Assembly: GCA_000431315.1 (NCBI GenBank)
Contig: HF989677.1
Location: 1 to 24,791, forward strand
Reading direction: 5' to 3'
Length of the DNA stretch: 24,791 nucleotides
Origin: Brachyspira sp. CAG:484
GTDB taxonomy: Bacteria; Cyanobacteriota; Vampirovibrionia; Gastranaerophilales; Gastranaerophilaceae
The translations under genes and the position numbers were made by a program. This document shows positions 7,630 through 13,948 of the stretch, piece after piece. Below the pieces are notes generated by a model. The model ran no database searches and was not told the DNA's origin. It saw only the letters and a list, made by a program, of their open reading frames with translations. Positions within the stretch are counted from its first letter, which is position 1; every line of letters begins with the position of its first letter.

Positions 7630-8733
7630 ATGAAGCTGATTAATTTGAAACTTACAGACTACCGGAACTGCCGGAATATAGAAATGGACTTTAGCCGCGA
7701 CAAGATATTAATTATCGGCAAAAATGCGCAGGGAAAGACTAATATCCTTGAGAGCGTCTATTTTCTCTCAACTCTAAAAAGTCCTAGGACTTCAAATAAT
7801 ATCGAATTAATCAACTTTGATGCAGAAAAGCTTTGTATAGAGGCTGATATAATTAAAGCCGATACTGAAATCGGACTTGGATACATTTATACAAAAGAAA
7901 AGACAAGAGAATTAAAGATAAACGGGGTTAAGAGCAGACCTAAGGACTTTAAATCGGTGTTGAAAACGGTTCTTTTCTCAACCTCAGACCTGCTGCTGCT
8001 CAGAGGGAACCCGTCGGACAGAAGGGAATGGCTTGACAGGGCGATTTCGCAGGTTTATCCGGCATATGATGACAGGCTTTCAAAATATGACAAAATCCGC
8101 ATCCAGAAGAATAATTTTTTAAAGGAACTTGTAAAAGGCGTACAGCTTGATGAAACGCTTCTTGAAGTTTACAATGAACAGCTCGTAATTACAGGGAGCA
8201 ACATAATATTTCTCCGAAAGAAATTTTTAAAAGAGATTGAAAAGATTGCAAAAGAAAAACATCGTATCATAAGCGAAACAGAGGATTTAAAAATCCGCTA
8301 TGACTGCTCATTTTTAGAAGAAGAAGCCGAACTTGACCAGATAGTTGAAAAGTTTAAAGCCTCGCTGGAAGAAAGACGTATTGAGGAGATAAGGCGTGCT
8401 CAGGCTTGCGTTGGACCGCACAGGGATGATATACAGTTTTTTATTAACGAAAATGAGGCAACAAAATTTGCATCCCAGGGACAACAGCGGACAATTGTAC
8501 TTGCACTCAAGCTGTCCGAACTTGATATAATTACGGATAAAACCGGAGATGAACCAGTTCTTCTTCTGGATGATGTGCTGGCAGAGCTTGATGACATTCG
8601 TCAGAACTATCTTTTAAAATCAATTAATAACCAGACACAAACAATAATAACATCAGTTGACACAGTGTTGTTTGAGGATGAATTTCTAAAGGATGTAAAA
8701 ATATACAAAATAGAAAGCGGAGCAGTTAAATAA
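7630..8733 (+). CDS. recF: DNA replication and repair protein RecF
   Basis: 367 residues, normal RecF length. An SMC-like ABC ATPase: N-terminal LKLTDYRNC, Walker A GKNAQGKTN (30-38), signature region SQGQQRTIVLALKLSE and Walker B LLLDDVLAELD. RecF loads RecA at single-strand gaps together with RecO and RecR. The start at 7630 begins the conserved sequence MKLINLKLTDYRN; a TTG at 7612 is open but overlaps the TATAAT. The gene is not next to dnaA, dnaN or gyrB, unlike in many bacteria. Its stop overlaps the convergent gene at 8726 by eight bases. Confidence 0.94.
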   Translation: MKLINLKLTDYRNCRNIEMDFSRDKILIIGKNAQGKTNILESVYFLSTLKSPRTSNNIELINFDAEKLCIEADIIKADTEIGLGYIYTKEKTRELKINGVKSRPKDFKSVLKTVLFSTSDLLLLRGNPSDRREWLDRAISQVYPAYDDRLSKYDKIRIQKNNFLKELVKGVQLDETLLEVYNEQLVITGSNIIFLRKKFLKEIEKIAKEKHRIISETEDLKIRYDCSFLEEEAELDQIVEKFKASLEERRIEEIRRAQACVGPHRDDIQFFINENEATKFASQGQQRTIVLALKLSELDIITDKTGDEPVLLLDDVLAELDDIRQNYLLKSINNQTQTIITSVDTVLFEDEFLKDVKIYKIESGAVK

Positions 8734-8950
8734 GCGTTTTCTCGTAAAACTCCCCTAAAAATTTATCAGCCCTAATATTCAGGTTATAGAATTTTTCTTC
8801 AAGAATATCAGCAACAGGCAGAACATCTGTGGGATTTTTACTACCGTCGTTATAGCGTAAAACGCTCATCAAAATGCAATAAATCCCGTAAATACTCTGA
8901 ATATCTTCATACAATTGAACATATTTCTCTTTTAAGTTATTTCGCTTCAT
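8726..8950 (-). CDS. Small helical protein divergent from an XRE regulator
   Basis: 74 residues, predicted helical, charged at both ends with a hydrophobic middle (SIYGIYCILMSVLRY) but no clear signal peptide. The family is not recognised. GGTGAAAG (8955-8962) lies just before the ATG. It is driven by a perfect-consensus promoter (TTGACA-17-TATAAT) whose -10 lies inside a 14-base palindrome, and the XRE gene starts 79 bases away in the opposite direction. This suggests a strong promoter normally held down by that repressor. The 3' end overlaps recF by eight bases, tail to tail. A toxin, signalling peptide or prophage remnant are all possible; nothing in the sequence decides. Confidence 0.65.
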   Translation of the reverse strand: MKRNNLKEKYVQLYEDIQSIYGIYCILMSVLRYNDGSKNPTDVLPVADILEEKFYNLNIRADKFLGEFYEKTLI

Positions 8951-8979
8951 AACACTTTCACCAAAATATATGATATATT

Positions 8980-8993
8980 CATATTATAATATG
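8980..8993. promoter_or_regulatory. Palindromic operator candidate
   Basis: CATATTATAATATG is a perfect 14-base palindrome covering the -10 of the leftward promoter, placed between the 74-residue gene and the XRE gene. This is where a dimeric HTH repressor would block the promoter. The AT-only core means part of the symmetry could be fortuitous. Confidence 0.5.
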
Positions 8994-9011
8994 TAGATTT
9001 CAATTTGTCAA
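8983..9011 (-). promoter_or_regulatory. Perfect-consensus sigma-70 promoter for the 74-residue gene
   Basis: On the minus strand TTGACA (9011-9006), exactly 17 bases, TATAAT (8988-8983). Both hexamers match consensus fully and the spacing is optimal. The expected start near 8976 gives a leader of about 26 bases with a GGTGAAAG ribosome-binding site. Confidence 0.8.
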
Positions 9012-9028
9012 TATAATAATATATAAAA

Positions 9029-9238
9029 ATGAATGAAGCTTTACAGATACTCGGAAATAACTTACGGGCAGAACGCAACAGACAACGTCTTTCCCAGGAA
9101 CAGCTGGCAGAGATGGCAGGGTTGCAAATGCAGCATGTAAGCAAGATTGAAAACGGGCAGACAGATATACGCTTCACAACACTGATAGCAATTCTAAAGG
9201 CACTCAATATCCCGTTTGAAAAATTGTATGAACTCTAA
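9029..9238 (+). CDS. XRE-family HTH transcriptional regulator 1
   Basis: 69 residues, a single Cro/CI-type helix-turn-helix domain. LRAERNRQRLSQEQLAEMAG is helix 1-2, and LQMQHVSKIENGQTDIRFTT is the recognition helix region. LIAILKALNIPFEKLYEL is the usual end. It has no effector or dimerisation domain. No Shine-Dalgarno sequence is present. TAATAT (9017-9022) ends six bases before the ATG, which suggests a leaderless mRNA. It is divergent from the 74-residue gene and probably represses it, and possibly itself, through the palindrome between them (inference). Confidence 0.88.
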   Translation: MNEALQILGNNLRAERNRQRLSQEQLAEMAGLQMQHVSKIENGQTDIRFTTLIAILKALNIPFEKLYEL

Positions 9239-9530
9239 ATTTTGCAAGCATATGTTTGTATTTTTATAATTTTGCGGCTAAGAACCTGCAGCCTAACAAA
9301 AATTCCTCTAATAAAACACCCCATTTCATACGATAGTCGAGAACGGCTGATAAAAGGAGCTAAGTTCTGCGCTTATTGAATTAACAAAATTCAGATTAAG
9401 ATGCTCACTACTGATTTCTGAATAGAGTTCGTTAATTTATTTGAATATTACATAACATTTTTATAAAAATGAACAATTCTTAAAAGTTTTCGTTATATAC
9501 ATGTACGATTTATTTTTAAGGAGTAATTTT
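9239..9530. other. 292-base non-coding stretch with local inverted repeats
   Basis: No credible gene is seen on either strand and no tRNA-like T-loop. Local inverted repeats include GGCT/AGCC near 9275-9293 and ATTCAGA (9389-9395) with TCTGAAT (9417-9423). A loose promoter TTTGAA (9440-9445)-16-TATAAA (9462-9467) could serve the gene at 9531. The stretch could hold a small RNA or a leader, but nothing identifies a known class. Confidence 0.35.
9518..9523 (+). promoter_or_regulatory. Ribosome-binding site that fixes the start at 9531
   Basis: AAGGAG lies seven bases before the ATG at 9531. An upstream in-frame ATG at 9501 has no such site. Confidence 0.75.
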
Positions 9531-9905
9531 ATGGCTGATGAAGAATTAAAAACGACCTCTCTGAAACAGAGAAAATGTTTCGGGCTGAAAGAAAGGCATG
9601 TATTAAGATTTATAGTTCCTTGTGCGGCTTCATTTATCGGATGTATTCTTGCCCTTGCAGTATACTCATCTCTTGCCGGCAAGCCTCCGGTTCCGCCAAG
9701 ACCTTGTCCGCCACCTCCTCCGCCTTTTCACAGTATGGAAATGCCACCTGCTCCGGACAGACCACACCATGTCAGACCCCCGCGCGGAGAATTTCGTAAA
9801 CATCATCCTGATCTAAGAAAAGACAGACCGCACAGACCTCCAGAAAAAATTAACACTCCAAAATCTCCACACCCTGAAAAGGGCAGCACCCCAAAGAATA
9901 AATAG
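9531..9905 (+). CDS. Single-pass membrane protein with a Pro/His/Arg-rich tail
   Basis: 124 residues. A short charged N-terminus (MADEELKTTSLKQRKCFGLK) is followed by one hydrophobic segment at about residues 27-46 (LRFIVPCAASFIGCILALAV). The rest is a low-complexity tail rich in Pro, His, Lys and Arg, including a run of six prolines and PPRGEFRKHHPDLRKDRPHR. The positive N-terminal side suggests the tail lies outside the membrane, perhaps spanning or binding the cell wall. The family is not recognised. The base composition of the tail is C-rich, unlike its neighbours. It is followed by a terminator. Confidence 0.7.
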   Translation: MADEELKTTSLKQRKCFGLKERHVLRFIVPCAASFIGCILALAVYSSLAGKPPVPPRPCPPPPPPFHSMEMPPAPDRPHHVRPPRGEFRKHHPDLRKDRPHRPPEKINTPKSPHPEKGSTPKNK

Positions 9906-9924
9906 CAGACTATCTTCTCATCTT

Positions 9925-9963
9925 GTATCGCTGGTTTTAAATTAAATCAGCGATACATTTTTC
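9925..9963 (+). terminator. Intrinsic terminator after the Pro-rich protein gene
   Basis: Stem GTATCGCTG (9925-9933) and CAGCGATAC (9948-9956), nine perfect pairs, loop of 14 AT-rich bases, then ATTTTTC. The right arm lies inside the last codons of yraN on the other strand. There is no T run on the minus side, so it should act rightward only. Confidence 0.7.
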
Positions 9964-10292
9964 ATATGCTGAATTTTTAATTCCGGCTTTAGAGTTATCC
10001 CCAAAACATCTATCCTATAATTTTTTATATTATGCTCAGCCGCATAAAACCTTGCACCTTTCACAACATTTTGAAGTTTAGTTTTCGTAACAGCCTCCAA
10101 AGGTGTACCATAATCCTTTGTTCTGCGAGTTTTAACCTCTACAAAAACAATCGTATTCTTCTCCTGCGCAACTATATCAAGTTCACAAAACCTTGAGTAG
10201 TGTTTATTGCGTTCAAGTATTTTATAACCGTTCTTTTCAAGATACCTGCAAGCCAACTCCTCGCCTGCATCCCCGAATTTTCTGTTATTCAT
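9942..10292 (-). CDS. yraN: YraN / UPF0102 family endonuclease-like protein
   Basis: 116 residues. The UPF0102 pattern is complete: GDAGEELACRYLEKNGYKIL (7-26), CELDIVA around Asp39, FVEVKTR around Glu52 and Lys54, and RIDVLGI near the end. These match the restriction-endonuclease-like (D-ExK) core of the family. Its exact role is not settled. It overlaps queF by four bases (ATGA), which points to translational coupling and explains the missing ribosome-binding site. It is the last gene of a leftward operon with queF and the transporter. Confidence 0.9.
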   Translation of the reverse strand: MNNRKFGDAGEELACRYLEKNGYKILERNKHYSRFCELDIVAQEKNTIVFVEVKTRRTKDYGTPLEAVTKTKLQNVVKGARFYAAEHNIKNYRIDVLGITLKPELKIQHMKNVSLI

Positions 10293-11188
10293 TGCTTAAT
10301 CCCGCTTCGTGCAAATTTTGTTATATCAGCAAGCGCCTCTGCCGGATTAATTGTGCAGTTCCGGCTCTGACGTACCGGGCAAATATCTATACCGCCTCTG
10401 CGGGTATAAAGAGCTCCGACAAATAACTCATCACCGCTGTTAAGAATATCCGTAAGCCTCTTGAATATCATTTCGCAGCACTCTTCATGAAAATGGAATT
10501 CAGATCTAAATGAGGTTAAGTATTTAACCAAACTGCTTTCTAGAATATGCTTTTTAGATTTATAATAAATAAAGGCATCCCCGAAATCCGGCTGGTGTGT
10601 AACCCTGCAATTTGAACGAAGAGAATCAAACATCAGCCTGTATTCCTGCAAAACTCCGGTATCTTCCGTACTAAGGAGCTCCGGCGCTTCTTTAAAATGT
10701 TCAACTTTTAAAACTTTTTCGTCAACATAATTCATTATATTTTCAAAATTCTGAAATATACTGACACGTTCTGTATTATTGTCAAGGAAATTAACACAAA
10801 CCTCAGTTTTCAGCTTTTCGCTTAAATCCTTAGTGATAAGTTTTTTACAAATATCAAGACATTCTTTCACAGAGTTTCCGAATTTTGACATATTAAACGA
10901 ATTAAGATAAAGCTTTAAAGATTTGGACTCTACAATATAGTCATTATCGCAGTTATAACGGAGCTTAAGAACTCTTGTGACCGGAACACCGTTTTCTGTC
11001 ATAGCAGAAAACTCATACGCATGCCAGACGTCCCATCCTTCAAACGGAAGGCTGTTGCTGTCAATACCGTAATGCAGCCGGTTTTCTTCTCTTGGTACTG
11101 CGACAAGAAAGTCAGGGTTATAAACATCTGACCCATCGGCTTTTTTACCCAAAAATCTTGAAGCTATATCGTCTGTAATGTTTTTCAT
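10289..11188 (-). CDS. queF: NADPH-dependent preQ0 reductase QueF (bimodular)
   Basis: 299 residues, the long two-module form (E. coli type). The N-terminal module carries the QueF motif ESKSLKLYLNSF (87-98). The C-terminal module carries the catalytic RSNCRVTHQPDFGD, with the nucleophile Cys194 and Asp201, then FHEECCE and TRRGGIDICPVR. It reduces the nitrile 7-cyano-7-deazaguanine (preQ0) to the amine preQ1, on the way to queuosine in tRNA. It starts 12 bases after the transporter gene with no clear Shine-Dalgarno sequence, so it probably depends on re-initiation. No preQ1 riboswitch is visible upstream. Confidence 0.95.
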   Translation of the reverse strand: MKNITDDIASRFLGKKADGSDVYNPDFLVAVPREENRLHYGIDSNSLPFEGWDVWHAYEFSAMTENGVPVTRVLKLRYNCDNDYIVESKSLKLYLNSFNMSKFGNSVKECLDICKKLITKDLSEKLKTEVCVNFLDNNTERVSIFQNFENIMNYVDEKVLKVEHFKEAPELLSTEDTGVLQEYRLMFDSLRSNCRVTHQPDFGDAFIYYKSKKHILESSLVKYLTSFRSEFHFHEECCEMIFKRLTDILNSGDELFVGALYTRRGGIDICPVRQSRNCTINPAEALADITKFARSGIKQ

Positions 11189-11200
11189 ACTATCATGGAA

Positions 11201-12523
11201 TTATGCTATATCTTCGTAAGCCTGCGGATTATTCAACAGGTCATAATTAATCTCGTTTTCGTTATCAGCAATAGCTGCTACAACAACAGCATCTGAGGTT
11301 ACATTCACAAGTGTTCTCATCATATCTGTAACCCTTTCAATTGTAAACAGGAATGCAAAACCTGCAACAAGCTGTTCAGGGCTCAACCCCATACCGTTAA
11401 GAATAAGAGCTATTGTAATTAATCCTGCTCCAGGAATACCTGCACAGGTTGAAGATGCTATAATTGCAAGAAGTGCAATCTGAATTATTAAAAACGGAGT
11501 TAAAGCAACACCATAAGCCTGTGCTAAAAAGATTACAGCAACAGTCTGCAAAAGTGCTGTACCATCCATATTTAAAGTTGCACCCAGAGGAAGCACAAAG
11601 CTTGAAATCTTATGTGAAATACCTCTTTTTTCGCAGCAGGCAATTGTCAAAGGCAATGTTGCAGATGAACTTGCTGTTCCGAATGCTACCATCATTGCCT
11701 CTGCTACAGCTGAATACAGCATTCCGATATTTACCTTTGAGAAGAATTTTAAAAACAGCGGGTAAACAACAAATAACTGAAGCACAAAACCAAGAGCAAG
11801 AACCCCAAGGTATTTTGATATACTCATAAATATATCAACGCCGAAACTTGAAACAGCTGATGCTGTAAGAGCAAAAACACCAGGTGCTGCAAGGAACATA
11901 ATCCAGTCAGTTATTTTCATTGTAGCTGCAAAAACAGATTCAAAAAATGAAACAATTGGTCTGTTTACATCGCCCACTTTTGCAAGTGCAATTGCAAAAA
12001 TCACAACAAATACAATAATCGCAACCATATTACCATGAGCAAGCGCGTTAAGCGGGTTGCTTGGAATAAAATCAAGGAATATATTCAAAATATTTCCCTG
12101 CTGCTGTGCCATAGCAGTTTCTACAGAAGCCTGAACTTCGCTGGCTGCATTTGCTGCTATATAATGAGCTGCACCAAGACCAGGTTTGAATATCAATGCC
12201 AGAGCCGCACCGATTGCAACTGCTGCTGTTGTTATAATTCCATAATATAAAACCATCTTGGAACCAAATTTTCCAAGCTGTTTATTATCTCCTACACTTG
12301 TTATACCAATTACAATTGCTGAAACAACCAGCGGTATAACTACCATTTGTATTAATCTAATAAATACCTGTCCGATAAATGTTAATAATGTATGAATAAG
12401 AGGGAATGTGTGTCCATGCAAAAATATTCCGACCAGAATACCGGCTATAATACCAAAAAAGATATGCCAGTTGCGTTTAATACCCAGTCCCAGCGCAATA
12501 AGTATTTGCATGTGTAATTTCAT
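11201..12523 (-). CDS. Dicarboxylate/amino acid:cation symporter (DAACS family)
   Basis: 440 residues, a hydrophobic protein of the glutamate/aspartate/C4-dicarboxylate symporter family (GltP, GltT, DctA). Family motifs are present in order: the hairpin serine motif SSSATLP (285-291), NMDGTAL (318-324) and the last-helix motif DMMRTLVNVTSD (400-411), with Arg403, Asn407 and Asp411 kept. It uses the Na+ or H+ gradient to import acidic amino acids or dicarboxylates across the inner membrane. The substrate cannot be decided from the sequence. The start has AGAGG seven bases upstream. It is the first gene of an operon with queF and yraN. Confidence 0.92.
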   Translation of the reverse strand: MKLHMQILIALGLGIKRNWHIFFGIIAGILVGIFLHGHTFPLIHTLLTFIGQVFIRLIQMVVIPLVVSAIVIGITSVGDNKQLGKFGSKMVLYYGIITTAAVAIGAALALIFKPGLGAAHYIAANAASEVQASVETAMAQQQGNILNIFLDFIPSNPLNALAHGNMVAIIVFVVIFAIALAKVGDVNRPIVSFFESVFAATMKITDWIMFLAAPGVFALTASAVSSFGVDIFMSISKYLGVLALGFVLQLFVVYPLFLKFFSKVNIGMLYSAVAEAMMVAFGTASSSATLPLTIACCEKRGISHKISSFVLPLGATLNMDGTALLQTVAVIFLAQAYGVALTPFLIIQIALLAIIASSTCAGIPGAGLITIALILNGMGLSPEQLVAGFAFLFTIERVTDMMRTLVNVTSDAVVVAAIADNENEINYDLLNNPQAYEDIA

Positions 12524-12630
12524 ATTTTAACCTCTTATTCTTCTATTAATATAACTTAACTTGATTATTATACATCATAGCTATGCAAATTTCAAACAGG
12601 ATTTGAAAAATCAACCATAAAAAGTAGATT

Positions 12631-13182
12631 TTATCTATAAACTTTCATAAAAGCGCTTTTATCATCAGCTGTTATCTTAACCGCTTCAAAATCTAAATTT
12701 CTGCTCATTACATTATCCGGTTTATCTACATAATCAACGCCCAAGGCTCTGCCTACAGCCTGGAGAGTTATTGCATACAACTGTTCATCAGTATATCTTT
12801 TATAGTTTTCATCTTTTGTTCTTATTCTCAAATTAACTTTATAAAAATAATCTGAAACAAAAGAAGATTCTTTGTGAGTAGTAAATCCTGTACGGTAAAT
12901 ATCATACATTATATCATAATATTGTCCGGGAGCCAGAGCATCAATGAAATTTACGGTAATATGGGCATATCTGCTGTAAGAGCGTCTTGTTCCTACTTTA
13001 AATCTCAAAATACCGCCACTTGCATTTTCCCATGCACTAAAAGCATTTTGGACAATTGCAGCTTCAGAAGAAGGAGGCATATAAACTGTTAAAGAAGAGA
13101 ACCTCCACCTCGGGCTTCCCGCGGCAAATCCTGCGCAGGCAGTAACAAGCATAATACCGATGAGCAATAGTAACTTCTTCAC
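12631..13182 (-). CDS. Exported matrixin-fold protein lacking the zinc site (second copy)
   Basis: 183 residues from a GTG start with AGGAGG four bases upstream. The N-terminus is a signal peptide with a possible lipobox (VTAC, Cys16). The mature part has a matrixin (M10-like) layout: PRWRFSSLTVYM, then VQNAFSAWENASGGILRFKV, ITVNFID and, near the end, TLQAVGRALGVDY (139-151) followed by NVMSRN. This last part aligns with the zinc motif HExxHxxGxxH and Met-turn, but His, Glu, His and His are replaced by Gln141, Ala142, Arg145 and Tyr151. Gly148 and Met159 are kept. It should not be a zinc protease. It lies 31 bases after its paralogue on the same strand. Confidence 0.75.
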   Translation of the reverse strand: MKKLLLLIGIMLVTACAGFAAGSPRWRFSSLTVYMPPSSEAAIVQNAFSAWENASGGILRFKVGTRRSYSRYAHITVNFIDALAPGQYYDIMYDIYRTGFTTHKESSFVSDYFYKVNLRIRTKDENYKRYTDEQLYAITLQAVGRALGVDYVDKPDNVMSRNLDFEAVKITADDKSAFMKVYR

Positions 13183-13213
13183 GTAACCTCCTCTTATTTA
13201 AACATTTTTTATT

Positions 13214-13789
13214 TTATTTATGGTTTCTTACATAGCTGTATACATTTTTCAACGCATTTAAATCCTGAAGCGTAACTGAATTTATATCATAAGTTGTATT
13301 GCAGCTCATAGCCGCATTTGGAGCGCCTATGCAGTTAACGCCTAATGAACGTCCTACTGCCTGAAGTGCAATAGAATGGATCTTACTGCGGGAAAGCGGT
13401 TTACCGGAACTGTCAGCTTTAGATATAGTTATTGATACATGGTAAAAGAACCCTGTTGTATTCCTAATCAAAGAAAAACCGTCAGTTAAAGAATTTGATG
13501 AGATTGTATAATACTGTCCGTTCGGCTGGGCTCCTGATACAAACCTTACATCAATTTGTGATTTTCTTAAACCTCTCGGACCATCCTTAATATCAAATCT
13601 GATAAAAGGATTAACTTTTTTGGCACTGGTTTGCCAATCTAAAAAAGCCTGTTGCACAGGTGCAGAATTTTCATCATCCTCTATATAGACATTTAGAGGG
13701 AAAACTGTCCAGCGCGGAGTACTCCAGGCAAATGCACTGCCTGCAAAAAATAACATTAAACCTAATACTACCAGTAACTTCTTCATCAT
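13214..13789 (-). CDS. Exported matrixin-fold protein lacking the zinc site (first copy)
   Basis: 191 residues with a Sec signal peptide cleaved after AFA (about residue 21). It has the same layout as the gene at 12631: PRWTVFPLNVYI, VQQAFLDWQTSAKK, IDVRFVSGAQPNGQYY, then ALQAVGRSLGVNC (141-153) and AAMSCN. Aligned with HExxHxxGxxH, the ligands become Gln143, Ala144, Arg147 and Cys153. Gly150 and the Met-turn Met161 remain. No clear Shine-Dalgarno sequence precedes either of the two adjacent ATG codons. It is probably co-transcribed with the second copy, and a binding or scaffold role outside the cytoplasm is inferred. Confidence 0.75.
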   Translation of the reverse strand: MMKKLLVVLGLMLFFAGSAFAWSTPRWTVFPLNVYIEDDENSAPVQQAFLDWQTSAKKVNPFIRFDIKDGPRGLRKSQIDVRFVSGAQPNGQYYTISSNSLTDGFSLIRNTTGFFYHVSITISKADSSGKPLSRSKIHSIALQAVGRSLGVNCIGAPNAAMSCNTTYDINSVTLQDLNALKNVYSYVRNHK

Positions 13790-13948
13790 ACTTATATTAA
13801 AACATAAATTACTAAAAAGTTGCCTAATATGAAAAAATTTTATTAAATTTTATTAACAGGTTATAATTGTCTATACTGCATTACTCTTGTAAGGTATTGA
13901 GTTTTTATAATTTTTACAGTAATCTTATATTAAAAGAGGGAGAAATAT

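Noticed and set aside
8726..9238. Classical toxin-antitoxin operon made of the 74-residue gene and XRE 1
   Set aside because: The genes are divergent, not in one operon, and the small protein shows no toxin motif I can recognise. A repressor/target pair is the safer reading.
9239..9530. tRNA or 6S RNA gene
   Set aside because: No T-loop GTTCRAN pattern or cloverleaf arms, and no long rod with a central bubble as in 6S RNA.
12524..12630. preQ1 riboswitch in front of the transporter-queF operon
   Set aside because: No short stem with the conserved C-rich loop and A-rich tail is visible, and the first gene is a DAACS symporter, not a known queuosine-precursor transporter family.
12621..12637. 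Terminator after the second pseudo-matrixin
   Set aside because: The hairpin has only five AT-rich pairs (TAGAT/ATCTA) although a T run follows on the minus strand. Too weak to call.
12631..13789. Two active zinc metalloproteases
   Set aside because: All metal ligands and the catalytic Glu are replaced in both proteins, and no nearby HExxH offers an alternative site.
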